Assembly (NCBI RefSeq): GCF_009469605.1
Contig: NZ_SSXU01000011.1
Span: 62,001-126,000, forward strand
Direction: 5' to 3'
DNA length: 64,000 nucleotides
Source of the DNA: Zoogloea sp. 1C4
GTDB lineage: Bacteria; Pseudomonadota; Gammaproteobacteria; Burkholderiales; Rhodocyclaceae
In this document: in pieces, positions 41,693 to 50,019 of the stretch
Layout: each line of letters opens with the position of its first letter
Numbering within the stretch: the stretch's first letter is position 1
The notes under the pieces: model-generated
Database searches by the model: none
Seen by the model: only the letters and a program-made list of their open reading frames with translations
Told to the model about the DNA's origin: nothing
Program-made: the position numbers and the translations under genes

Positions 41693-42684
41693 ACCTCCTG
41701 TGGCTCCAGTCCGGCGGCTGTGGCGGCTGCACCATGTCGCTGCTGTGCTCCGGCGCGCGGGACGTGCTGGGGCTGCTGTCGTCGGCTGGCATCACCCTCG
41801 CTTGGCATCCATCGCTCTCCGAAGCCTCGGGCGACGAGGTGCGTGGGCTGCTGGCCGATTTCGAATCCGGCGCCAAACCGCTGGACCTGCTGTGCGTCGA
41901 AGGCTCGCTCCTCACCGGCCCCAACGGCAGCGGGCGCTTCCACATGCTGGCGGGCACCGGCCGGCCGATGATCGACTGGGTGAAGCGCCTCGCCGCCCGC
42001 GCCCGCTTCACCCTGGGCGTGGGCACCTGCGCGGCCTACGGCGGCATCACCGCGGCGGGCAACAACCCGTCGGGCGCCACCGGCCTGCAGTACGACGGCG
42101 ACCACCGGGGCGGGCTGCTCGGGGCCGACTACCGCTCGGCCGCCGGCCTGCCGGTGATCAACGTGGCCGGCTGCCCGACCCACCCGGACTGGGTCACCGA
42201 CACCCTGCTGGCCCTCGCCCTCGGGCAGTTCGGCGAGGCCGATCTCGACGCCCTCGGCCGGCCGCGCTTCTACGCCGACCAGCTGGTGCACCACGGCTGC
42301 AACCGCAACGAGTTCTACGAGTTCAAGGCCAGCGCCGAGAAGCCCGGCGACCTGGGCTGCATGATGGAGCACCTGGGCTGCAAGGGCACCCAGGCCCACG
42401 CCGACTGCAACACCCGGCCGTGGAACGGCGCCGGCTCGTGCACCAACGGCGGCTACCCGTGCATCAGCTGCACCGAGCCGGGCTTCGAGTCGCCGGGCCA
42501 CGCCTTCGACCGCACGCCCAAGGTGGCCGGCATCCCCATCGGCCTGCCCTCCGACATGCCCAAGGCGTGGTTCGTGGCGCTGGCGGCGCTGTCCAAGTCG
42601 GCCACCCCGGCGCGCGTGCGCCAGAACGCCGTGGTCGAGACGCCGGTGCTCGCGCCGGCCATTCGCAAGACGGGGCTGAAATGA
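41689..42684 (+). CDS. hoxB: H2-sensing regulatory hydrogenase small subunit HoxB (HupU)
   Basis: 331 residues. Small subunit of the cytoplasmic H2 sensor. It starts directly with LLWLQSGGCGGCTMSLL, with no Tat signal and no C-terminal anchor, unlike HoxK. Proximal-cluster segments read GCGGC and GTCAAYGGI, so the two extra cysteines of the oxygen-tolerant cluster are absent and a standard [4Fe-4S] is expected. Distal and medial cluster ligands are present (VHHGCNRNEFYEF, GCKGTQAHADCN, CISCTEPGF). Overlaps hoxA and hoxC. Confidence 0.96.
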
Positions 42685-44120
42685 GCAGAGTGGTGGTGGG
42701 GCCCTTCAACCGCGTCGAGGGCGACCTGGAGGTGAGCCTCGATTTCGAGGGTGGCCGGGTGGCGGCGGCGTACGTCAATTCGCCGCTCTTCCGCGGATTC
42801 GAGCAGATCCTGATCGGCCGCGAGCCGATGGACGCGCTGGCCATCGTGCCGCGCATCTGCGGCATCTGCTCGGTGTCCCAGTCGGCCGCGGCGGCGGCGG
42901 CGCTGGCCGATCTGGCCGGTGTGCGGCCCACACCCAACGGCCAGCGGGTGAGCAACCTGATCCTGGCGGCCGAGAACCTGGCCGACCACTTCACCCACTT
43001 CTACCTCTTCTTCATGCCGGACTTCGCGCGGGACGCCTACCGCGGCCGGCCGTGGTTCGACGCCGCCGCGGCGCGCTTCAAGGCCACCACCGGCAGCGCC
43101 ACTGCCGACGCCCTGCCGGCCCGGGCGGCCTTCCTGCAGATCATGGGCAGCCTGGCCGGCAAGTGGCCCCACAGCATGACGCTGCAGCCCGGCGGCGTGG
43201 CCCGGGCGCCCCAGACCGCCGAGCGGCTTCGGGTCTTCGCGGCGCTGCGGGAGTTCCGAGCGTGGCTGGAGCGACACCTCTTCGGCGACCGGCTGGAGGC
43301 CATCGCCGGCATCGATTCGGTTGCCGCGCTGCGCCGCTGGATGGACGCCCGGCCGGCCACGGCCAGCGACTTCCGGCTGTTCCTGGCGATCGCCGATGAC
43401 CTGCAGCTCGCCCGCATCGGCCGTGCGACGGACCGCTTCCTCAGCCACGGCGCCTATCCCAAGGACGCCGGCTGGCTCTTCCCCCGCGGCGTGCTCGACC
43501 TGCCGGCCGGCGCCCTGCAGCCCTTCGAGCCGGCGGATGTGGTCGAGGACGTCTCCCACGCCTGGCTGGAGGCCGACGTGCCGCGCCATCCCTCCGAGGG
43601 CGACACCCGGCCGGTGGAACACAAGGATGGCGCCTACACCTGGTGCAAGGCGCCGCGCTGGCAGGGTCAGGTGGCCGAATGCGGCGCGCTGGCCCGCCAG
43701 GTGGTGGCCGGCCACCCGCTGATCCGCGAGCTGGTGATGGAGCACGGCGGCAACGTGGCGAGCCGGGTCATCGCCCGGCTGCTGGAGTTGGCGCTGGTGG
43801 TGCCGGCGATGGAACAGTGGCTGAAGGCCCTCGACGACGGGCCGTTCTGCGCGCAGACGATGCTCCCCACCGATGGCCGCGGCTGTGGGCTGGTGGAGGC
43901 CGCCCGGGGCGCGCTGGGGCACTGGCTCACCGTGCGCGGCGGCCACATCGTGCGCTACCAGATCATCGCGCCCACCACCTGGAACTTCTCGCCCCGCGAC
44001 GCCGCTGGCACGCCTGGCGCGCTGGAGCAGGCCCTGGTCGGTCTGCCGGAAGCCGAGCCGCTGCTGGTGCAGCACGTGGTGCGGAGTTTCGATCCTTGCA
44101 TGGTGTGCACCGTCCACTAG
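42681..44120 (+). CDS. hoxC: H2-sensing regulatory hydrogenase large subunit HoxC (HupV)
   Basis: 479 residues. Nickel-iron subunit of the H2 sensor. Active-site motifs are RICGIC and DPCMVC. RICGIC carries Ile where HoxG has Val (RICGVC), the gas-channel narrowing known from sensor hydrogenases that keeps oxygen out. The protein stops at DPCMVCTVH with no C-terminal tail, so it needs no endopeptidase. Overlaps hoxB (ATGA). No gene follows for about 340 bases. Confidence 0.97.
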   Translation: MSRVVVGPFNRVEGDLEVSLDFEGGRVAAAYVNSPLFRGFEQILIGREPMDALAIVPRICGICSVSQSAAAAAALADLAGVRPTPNGQRVSNLILAAENLADHFTHFYLFFMPDFARDAYRGRPWFDAAAARFKATTGSATADALPARAAFLQIMGSLAGKWPHSMTLQPGGVARAPQTAERLRVFAALREFRAWLERHLFGDRLEAIAGIDSVAALRRWMDARPATASDFRLFLAIADDLQLARIGRATDRFLSHGAYPKDAGWLFPRGVLDLPAGALQPFEPADVVEDVSHAWLEADVPRHPSEGDTRPVEHKDGAYTWCKAPRWQGQVAECGALARQVVAGHPLIRELVMEHGGNVASRVIARLLELALVVPAMEQWLKALDDGPFCAQTMLPTDGRGCGLVEAARGALGHWLTVRGGHIVRYQIIAPTTWNFSPRDAAGTPGALEQALVGLPEAEPLLVQHVVRSFDPCMVCTVH

Positions 44121-44461
44121 CTTCAGTACGCCTCCATCCGCGTCGGGCGAGTGGTCTGCGCAGGCGAGTCTGCCTTCAGGGGCGTTGCCTTCCGTTGAAT
44201 CGTGCCCGACCTCGCGGGCGCCGACGTCGGGTGATGGCTCATCGACATCGGCTCCCGCTGACCCCCATCGACCCTGTCCGCACCCCCCGAGGGGGTCGCC
44301 GCCACCCTCATGCCGACTCATTTTGAGGCGACGTCGGCTTCGCTGGGCTGTCACCCGTGCCCAGTGGGAGATTCCCCGGCCGAGCCTGCGGCCCACCTCC
44401 GGCAGACATTTCCGCCTGCCGTCATCGGTGCAGGAAAGGTCGAGGCCGCGAGCCCGAGATA
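44121..44461 (+). other. 341-base gap between hoxC and the SH3 gene
   Basis: No gene is supported. It contains a partial copy of the GC-rich repeat (44281-44310) and several short inverted segments. A short minus-strand open frame (44123-44311) has no recognisable protein features. Confidence 0.5.
44281..44310 (+). repeat. GC-rich intergenic repeat, partial copy 3
   Basis: ACCCCCCGAGGGGGT with GCCGCC following: the core of the repeat at 23185 and 37010 but without the GGGGCGGCCCG right end. Confidence 0.45.
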
Positions 44462-45394
44462 TCAGCGTTCGTCCATCCGCCCGCCGAAGCGGTTGCGCGG
44501 GCCGTCGCCGCCGCGGGGCTGGGGCTGGGCCTGAGGTTGCTGAGGCTGGGGCGGCGGGGTGAAGCGGTTTTCCTGGCGGGGTGGTTGCGGTGGCGCGATC
44601 TGCGGGGCGACGGGGGCTGGCGCAGGTGCTGGCGTGAAGCGGGGCGGGAAGGGCTGCTGCTGGGCGCCGTCGTTGCGCCGCTCGCGGTTGTCGTCCGCGC
44701 GGGGATTGAAGTTGCGGCCGGGTTCCTGGCGGAACTGGGGCGGTTGCTGGGGGGGCTGTTGGGGCATCGGTGCCGGTGCGGCCTGGGGCACGTCGCCGCG
44801 GTTGAAATCCCGGCGCGGGGGCTGGTCGTTGCCGCGCCAGCGGTCGTCGCGCCGATCGTTCCACCGGTCGTCTCGCCGGTCGTCACGGGGCGGCATGCCC
44901 GGCTGCACCCAGCGGGGCGGGTAGGGCGCCTGCCTGCCATCGTGGTGGTGTGGCGGCGGGATGAAGCGCGGCGGAGGCGGCGGGGGCTGGCGCCAGCGGT
45001 ATTCGTCGAACCACGGCTGGTGGCGGTAGTGGCGGCCCCAGTAGTCGCCGATGAAGAAGGTGACGAGGGGAATCCCCAGGGACGGCCCGTAATCCGGCAC
45101 CGGCAGCGCGTTGCCCATCCAGCCGTAGGCCAGGCTCGGCCCGTAGGCCCAGCCGCGCAGGCCGTCCTGCAGCACCACGTCGCACCACATGTAATCGGCC
45201 AGACAGCCGATGACGCTCACCTCGAGTCCGGGATAGACCGCGGCGATCACCGGGTAGTCCGGCGCCGGGCCGGCGAAGAGCTGGGCGGGCTGGGTGACGA
45301 TGGCGTTCTGCGCGGCGGCGCTGAGGGGCAGGAGCAGGGCGGCGCTGCCCGCCAGAACGGCGAGGGGGCGGCGCAGGGAGGACAGGCTGGGCAT
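44462..45394 (-). CDS. Exported SH3-domain protein with Pro/Gln/Arg-rich tail
   Basis: 310 residues from ATG 45394, with a signal peptide ending LPLSAAAQ. Residues about 30-100 form a bacterial SH3 domain (GPAPDYPVIAAVYPGLEVSVIGCLADYMWCDV). The rest is low complexity: PPPPPPRFIPPPHHHDG, then alternating DDR/DDRW repeats (about 150-185) and Pro/Gln stretches to the end, with no folded domain apparent. The C-terminus is strongly charged (GGRMDER). Function unknown; probably surface or periplasmic. Not part of known hydrogenase operons. Confidence 0.75.
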   Translation of the reverse strand: MPSLSSLRRPLAVLAGSAALLLPLSAAAQNAIVTQPAQLFAGPAPDYPVIAAVYPGLEVSVIGCLADYMWCDVVLQDGLRGWAYGPSLAYGWMGNALPVPDYGPSLGIPLVTFFIGDYWGRHYRHQPWFDEYRWRQPPPPPPRFIPPPHHHDGRQAPYPPRWVQPGMPPRDDRRDDRWNDRRDDRWRGNDQPPRRDFNRGDVPQAAPAPMPQQPPQQPPQFRQEPGRNFNPRADDNRERRNDGAQQQPFPPRFTPAPAPAPVAPQIAPPQPPRQENRFTPPPQPQQPQAQPQPRGGDGPRNRFGGRMDER

Positions 45395-45617
45395 GGCGGT
45401 TCCCGGTAGGGTGGTCGGCACGCCGCAGGGGCGGCGCGCGAGGGGTTTCAATCGAATCTTAGTGGGCTGGCAGCGCGCCGTCGCGATCCGTGTGTAAGCA
45501 CAGGTTTCGCGGTTGAGGCCGGCGTGCGGATGGGCTGTCGTCCCCCTGTCTGGTGGTCAAGTCGGCTGGGGCGGCGCCGTTGAATCGGGCAAGTCACTGC
45601 CCTTCGAGGAGCCCGCC

Positions 45618-46640
45618 ATGAAAATCGCTTCCGCCGATCTGAGCCTTTCCGCCGCCCACCTGAGCACCAGCCGGGTGGAGGTGTCGGAGCGCCTGCGGGC
45701 CTGGGTTGGCGCCCGGCCGACGGAGGATGCCGACCGCCCGACACCTCGCAGTGTGGTGGTTTCGAACGCGGCCCGCCAGGCACTGGATCTCGACAAGAGC
45801 GCTGCCACCGATGCCGCTGGAAAGATCGACGGCGAGGATGCCGACATCGACCCGCGGCTGGCGCTCATCAAGTCCATCGTCGAGATGATGACCGGCCGGC
45901 GCATCGAGGTGATGTCGACGACCGATATGGCGACTGGTGAGGCGGCCAGCCAGCCGGCCCCGCCACCGCCCGATTTCGGCATCGAGTACGACCGCACCGA
46001 GACCCGCGAGACCTTTGAAGCGAGCACCTTCGAGGCGAGCGGCACGATCCGCACCGCCGACGGCAAGGACATCAATTTCAGCGTCGGCTTGTCGATGAGC
46101 CGCAGCGAGACCGAAACCAGCAGCGTGAGCCTGCGCGCCGGCAACGCGGCGGTGAGCAAGGACCCGCTGGTGATCAACTTCGGCGGCAACGCGGCGAGCC
46201 TCACCAGCCAGCGCTTCCGCTTCGACCTGATGGGCGACGGCAAGGAGGTGGACATGCCGCGCCTTGCCAGCGGCAGCGGCTTTCTGGTGCTGGACGCGGT
46301 TGAGTCGGGCGAGGTGCAATCCGGCCGCCAGCTGTTCGGGCCGGCGAGCGGCGACGGCTTTGCCGATCTGGCCGCGTACGACAGCGACAGCAACGGCTGG
46401 ATCGACGAGGCCGACCCGGTGTTCGGCCGGCTGGGCGTATGGACGCCAGACGCGAAAGGCGGCGGTGATGTGGCCAGCTTGGGCGAGCGCGGCGTCGGGG
46501 CGGTTTACCTCGGCCGCAGCGCCACGCCCTTCACCCTCAAGGAGGGCGGGGCCGATCTGGGCGCGGTGCGCAGCTCGGGCATCTGGGTGAGCGAGGACGG
46601 CACCGTGGGCACCGTCCAGCAGGTGGATGTGAACGTGTAG
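45618..46640 (+). CDS. Uncharacterised protein with EF-hand-like calcium site
   Basis: 340 residues. Start ATG 45618 is preceded by GAGGA. There is no signal peptide. The N-terminal third is polar; the C-terminal half has beta-rich sequence ending in DSDSNGWIDEADPVF, which fits an EF-hand/dockerin-type calcium loop. Similar domain layouts occur in secreted or hook-like proteins of betaproteobacteria, but I do not recognise the family. It ends 10 bases before the convergent thioesterase gene. Confidence 0.65.
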   Translation: MKIASADLSLSAAHLSTSRVEVSERLRAWVGARPTEDADRPTPRSVVVSNAARQALDLDKSAATDAAGKIDGEDADIDPRLALIKSIVEMMTGRRIEVMSTTDMATGEAASQPAPPPPDFGIEYDRTETRETFEASTFEASGTIRTADGKDINFSVGLSMSRSETETSSVSLRAGNAAVSKDPLVINFGGNAASLTSQRFRFDLMGDGKEVDMPRLASGSGFLVLDAVESGEVQSGRQLFGPASGDGFADLAAYDSDSNGWIDEADPVFGRLGVWTPDAKGGGDVASLGERGVGAVYLGRSATPFTLKEGGADLGAVRSSGIWVSEDGTVGTVQQVDVNV

Positions 46641-46650
46641 CTCAGGCGCG

Positions 46651-47082
46651 TCAGGCTGCGGGCGCGGTCTTGGCGACGAAACCCGCGGGCACCGGCGCCG
46701 CCTTGCGCTGCTGGTAGTCGAAGAAGATGATCCCGGTCTTGCCCCGGGCCACTTCGCGGCCGCTGGCCTTGTCGGTGGCGCGCCACACCAGATCGCAGCC
46801 GTATTTGTTGAAGTCGTCCGGCGCCATCTCGAACACCAGCACCTCGCCGTGGAAGCCTTCGGATTTGTACTGCACCGCGGCGTCCGCCACCACGATGCCG
46901 ACGCCGTCCACGTCCAGCTCGGTGTAGCCCAGCGACTTGAAGAAGCGCACCCGCGCCTCGGACACCAGCGACAGCAGCGCGGCGTTGTCCAGGTGGTGGC
47001 CGTAGTTGATGAGGCCGATGTGGATCGGCACTTCGGTGGAAAACGCAAAGCGGTCGGGCAGTTCGATCTTGATGCGGGCCAT
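46651..47082 (-). CDS. 4-hydroxybenzoyl-CoA thioesterase-like (hotdog) protein
   Basis: 143-residue hotdog-fold acyl-CoA thioesterase. The family segment is IGLINYGHHLDNAALLSLVSEARVRFF, equivalent to the catalytic helix region, followed by VVADAAVQYKSEGFHGEVLVF and GKTGIIFFDYQQRK. The usual Asp at the start of the active-site helix appears as Asn/Gly in GLINYGHH, so the catalytic residue is uncertain. The substrate is unknown. Confidence 0.8.
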   Translation of the reverse strand: MARIKIELPDRFAFSTEVPIHIGLINYGHHLDNAALLSLVSEARVRFFKSLGYTELDVDGVGIVVADAAVQYKSEGFHGEVLVFEMAPDDFNKYGCDLVWRATDKASGREVARGKTGIIFFDYQQRKAAPVPAGFVAKTAPAA

Positions 47083-47193
47083 GGGGCGATCTCGGCGGAA
47101 GTCGGAAAGCGCCGATTATGGCACCGCGGCCGGCGATTGCCGCCGGCGGTGGGGGCGGGCAGAATGACCCGCCTGTCCTGCCCGGAGCCCATC

Positions 47194-47679
47194 GTGGAAC
47201 GCTTCACCATCTCGCTAGACGAAGACCTGGCCCGCGCCTTCGACGCGCTGATCGCCGCGCGGGGCTACTCCAACCGCTCGGAGGCGGTGCGCGACATCCT
47301 GCGCGCCCAGCTCGAACAGAACCGCCTGGCCCGGGAAGAGGCGCCCCACTGCATCGCTAACCTCTCGTATGTGTACAACCACCACGAGCGGGAGCTCGCC
47401 GAGCGCGTCACCCACGACCAGCACGAGCACCACGACCTCTGCGTGGCCACGCTGCACGCCCACCTGGACCACGATAACTGCATGGAGAGCGTGATCCTGC
47501 GCGGGCCCACCGCCCAGGTGCGGGCCTTCGCCGAGGCGCTGATCGCCAAGCCCGGCGTGCGTCACGGGGCGCTCAACCTGGTCACCGCTGACTTCCGTAA
47601 CCAGCCCCACAGCCACGGCGACGGCGAGCACAGCCACGCTCACCCCCATCCCCACGGCCATTACCGGCCGCGCTCGTAA
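47194..47679 (+). CDS. nikR: Nickel-responsive transcription repressor NikR
   Basis: 161 residues. Ribbon-helix-helix DNA-binding domain at the N-terminus (VERFTISLDEDLARAFDAL... GYSNRSEAVRDILR) and an ACT-like nickel-sensing domain with ligand residues in HEHHDLCVATLHAHLDHDNCME (His/His/Cys set). A His-rich tail (HSHGDGEHSHAHPHPHGHY) extends beyond the usual length. Start GTG 47194 has GGAG 6 bases upstream and matches the family start; ATG 47164 is in frame. It ends 3 bases before hoxJ. Likely target: the operator before the NiCoT gene. Confidence 0.95.
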   Translation: MERFTISLDEDLARAFDALIAARGYSNRSEAVRDILRAQLEQNRLAREEAPHCIANLSYVYNHHERELAERVTHDQHEHHDLCVATLHAHLDHDNCMESVILRGPTAQVRAFAEALIAKPGVRHGALNLVTADFRNQPHSHGDGEHSHAHPHPHGHYRPRS

Positions 47680-47682
47680 GCG

Positions 47683-49041
47683 ATGGCCAAGCCCGAACGT
47701 CCGCTGCCCGATTCCTCCGCCCTGCTGGCCGCCGCGCCGGAAGGGGTGGGCGAGGGCGCCTGGATCGACGTGATCCAGAAGATGGACGAGGTGTATTCCG
47801 ACCTCCTCCAGTACGAAGTCGCCCTCGAAGAGAAGAACGCCAAGCTGGAGGAGAGCCAGGGTTTCATCCTGTCGGTGCTCACCTCGATCTCGGACATCCT
47901 GGTGGTGTGCGACCGCAGCGGGCGGATCGACGACGTGAACCGCTCGCTGGAAGTCTTCACCGGGCGATCGGTGGAGAGCCTGCGCGGCACCCTGTTCTTC
48001 GATCTGCTGGCCGATCCGGCGGCGGTGGATGTGGCCAAAGGCCTGTTCGCCCTGCGCAGCGACGCGCCGGTGCACGACTGCGAGCTGGCCCTGCGCGCGG
48101 CCGACGGTTCGGCGGTGCCGGTGTCCCTCAACTGCACGCCGCGCTATTCGTCGGTGGGCAAGTCGTTGGGGGTGGTGGTCACCGGCCGCCCGGTGGGCGA
48201 GCTGCGCAAGGCGTACTCGGCCCTGCGCCAGGCCCACGACGATCTCAAGCGCACCCAGCAGCAGCTGCTCCACTCCGAGAAGATGGCGTCCCTGGGGCGG
48301 CTGGTGGCGGGCGTCGCCCACGAGCTCAACAACCCCATCAGCTTCATCCTCGGCAACACCCACGCCCTGCGTCGCTACGCCTCGCGGCTGGGGGAATACC
48401 TGGGCGCCGTCCACGCCGGCGGCGTGCCCGAAGACATCCAGGCCCTGCGCGAGCGCCTGCGCATCGACCGCATCCTGGGCGATCTCGATCCGCTGATCGA
48501 AGGCACCATCGAAGGCGCCGAGCGCACCCGCGACATCGTCGACGGCCTCAAGCGTTTCTCGGCGCTGGACCGGGACGAGAGCAGCCGCTTCGAGTTGGGT
48601 GCGGTGGTGGAGCGCTCGGTGACGTGGGTGTGCAAGGCGGCGCCGGAGCGCTTCGAGGTGACGGTGGACATCCCCGACAGCCTGCCGGTGGTGGGCGCCT
48701 CCGGCCCGATGCAGCAGGTGGTGATGAACCTCGTCCAGAACGCCGCCGACGCCACCGCCGGCCAGCCCACAGCCCGCCTGCGCATCACCGGCAGCATCGA
48801 GGGCGACGTGGCCGTGCTGCGCTTCCACGACAACGGCCCGGGCATCGAGCCACGTCATCTGCCCCACATCTTCGACCCCTTCTTCACCACCAAGCCGGTG
48901 GGCCGGGGCACCGGGCTGGGGCTGTCGATCAGCTACGGCATCGTCGAGCGCCACGGGGGCGCGCTGCAGGCGGGCAACCATCCCGATGGCGGCGCCGAGT
49001 TCGTGCTGCGGCTGCCCCTGGCTGGAAACCCGGCTGCCTGA
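47683..49041 (+). CDS. hoxJ: Hydrogenase-sensing histidine kinase HoxJ (HupT)
   Basis: 452-residue soluble kinase: PAS domain (about 65-170), dimerisation/phosphoacceptor region with the His box in AGVAHELNNPISFILGN, and ATPase domain (N box NLVQNAADAT, G boxes DNGPGIEP and GTGLGLSIS). No transmembrane helix, as expected for the partner of HoxBC. In H2-free conditions HoxJ phosphorylates and inactivates HoxA. It is separated from hoxC by four genes in this genome. Confidence 0.94.
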   Translation: MAKPERPLPDSSALLAAAPEGVGEGAWIDVIQKMDEVYSDLLQYEVALEEKNAKLEESQGFILSVLTSISDILVVCDRSGRIDDVNRSLEVFTGRSVESLRGTLFFDLLADPAAVDVAKGLFALRSDAPVHDCELALRAADGSAVPVSLNCTPRYSSVGKSLGVVVTGRPVGELRKAYSALRQAHDDLKRTQQQLLHSEKMASLGRLVAGVAHELNNPISFILGNTHALRRYASRLGEYLGAVHAGGVPEDIQALRERLRIDRILGDLDPLIEGTIEGAERTRDIVDGLKRFSALDRDESSRFELGAVVERSVTWVCKAAPERFEVTVDIPDSLPVVGASGPMQQVVMNLVQNAADATAGQPTARLRITGSIEGDVAVLRFHDNGPGIEPRHLPHIFDPFFTTKPVGRGTGLGLSISYGIVERHGGALQAGNHPDGGAEFVLRLPLAGNPAA

Positions 49042-49111
49042 TTGGTTGGCGCGCTGGTCATCATCTGATCGGTGAGCGGCCGGTGCGGGACGGATCTGCG
49101 GGCCCCAGGGC

Positions 49112-49139
49112 TTGGCACGGATGTTGTATGCACTAAAAT
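49112..49139 (+). promoter_or_regulatory. Sigma-70 promoter of the NiCoT gene
   Basis: TTGGCA (49112-49117), a 16-base spacer and TAAAAT (49134-49139). The -10 element lies inside the predicted NikR operator. Confidence 0.55.
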
Positions 49140-49152
49140 CATTTGTTCATAC
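49126..49152 (+). promoter_or_regulatory. NikR operator
   Basis: GTATGC (49126-49131) and TCATAC (49147-49152) form a dyad like the NikR consensus GTATGA-N16-TCATAC, with a 15-base spacer and one mismatch. It covers the -10 box of the NiCoT promoter, so nickel-loaded NikR should repress nickel uptake. nikR itself lies 1.4 kb upstream. Confidence 0.7.
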
Positions 49153-49171
49153 GCGCATCCGGAAATCCGCC

Positions 49172-49990
49172 ATGACCGCCCTGCCTGCCGACGGACTCGC
49201 CCTCGTTCTGCTGGTCTTCGTCTTCGGTGTGAAGCATGGCTTCGATGCCGACCACCTCGCCACCATCGACGGCCTGACGCGCTTCAACGCCCGCGCCAAC
49301 CCGCGCTGGGCGCGCTTCTGCGGCACTTTGTTCTCCCTCGGCCACGGGGCGGTGGTGATCGCCATCGCGCTGGCGGTGAGCCTGCTCTCGCGCCACTGGA
49401 CGACGCCGGAGTGGCTCGAGGTTTCGGGCGCGTGGATCTCCATCGGCTTCCTCACTCTGCTGGGCGTGCTCAATTTGCGTGCGGTGCTGGCCGCCGAAGC
49501 GCACGAAATGGTGCTGCCGGTCGGCCTCAAGGGGCGCTGGCTGGGTCGCCTCGGCCGCATCGCCCATCCGGCGGGCGTGGCGTTGGTGGGGGCGCTGTTC
49601 GCGCTGTCCTTCGACACGGTGAGCCAGGCGGCGCTGTTTGCGGTGGCCGGCGTGCAGGCCGGCGGCGCGGCCCACGCGGTGGGGCTGGGGCTCACCTTCA
49701 TGCTCGGCATGCTGCTGGCGGATGGCGCCAACGGCTTCTGGATCGCCCGGCTGATCGCCCGGGCCGACGGCACCGCGCGGATCGCCTCCCGGGTGATGGC
49801 GCTCGCCGTGGGCGGCATGAGCCTGCTGGTGGCGGCCTGGGGCGCGGCGCGGATGGCCTGGCCCGGTGTCGAGGCGTGGGGCGAGGGCAAGGAGCTTGCG
49901 CTGGGGTTTGGCGTGGTCGGGGTGATCTTTGTGAGCTTCATCCTGGGCATCCATCTGGCCCGCGATCCGGCGCCGGAGGCGGTGGGCTGA
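49172..49990 (+). CDS. NiCoT-family high-affinity nickel/cobalt permease (HoxN-like)
   Basis: 272 residues with about eight transmembrane helices. The signature motif HGFDADHLATID (HX4DH) in helix 2, and FSLGHGAVV, define the nickel/cobalt transporter family. It supplies nickel to the hydrogenases. Start ATG 49172 is chosen because the NikR operator and promoter lie immediately upstream. The coding end overlaps a terminator hairpin. Related to HoxN of C. necator; metal preference cannot be told here. Confidence 0.95.
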   Translation: MTALPADGLALVLLVFVFGVKHGFDADHLATIDGLTRFNARANPRWARFCGTLFSLGHGAVVIAIALAVSLLSRHWTTPEWLEVSGAWISIGFLTLLGVLNLRAVLAAEAHEMVLPVGLKGRWLGRLGRIAHPAGVALVGALFALSFDTVSQAALFAVAGVQAGGAAHAVGLGLTFMLGMLLADGANGFWIARLIARADGTARIASRVMALAVGGMSLLVAAWGAARMAWPGVEAWGEGKELALGFGVVGVIFVSFILGIHLARDPAPEAVG

Positions 49991-50004
49991 GCCCGCCGTT
50001 TTTT
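49980..50004 (+). terminator. Terminator overlapping the end of the NiCoT gene
   Basis: An 8-bp stem (49980-49987 with 49991-49998) whose loop TGA is the NiCoT stop codon, followed by six T. The receptor gene starts 16 bases later, so this probably lowers its expression relative to the permease. Confidence 0.7.
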
Positions 50005-50019
50005 ACGTGTCGCGTTAGG

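Noticed and set aside
44123-44311. Small minus-strand open frame after hoxC
   Set aside because: No ribosome site, no domain, and it covers a copy of the intergenic repeat.
44462-45394. The Pro/Gln/Arg-rich gene as a frameshift artefact
   Set aside because: Signal peptide and SH3 domain are in the same frame as the tail, and the low-complexity segment is open throughout with codon use like its neighbours.
47124-47150. TGGCAC near nikR as a sigma-54 site
   Set aside because: The next TTGC is 12 bases away instead of 5, so the -24/-12 spacing is wrong.
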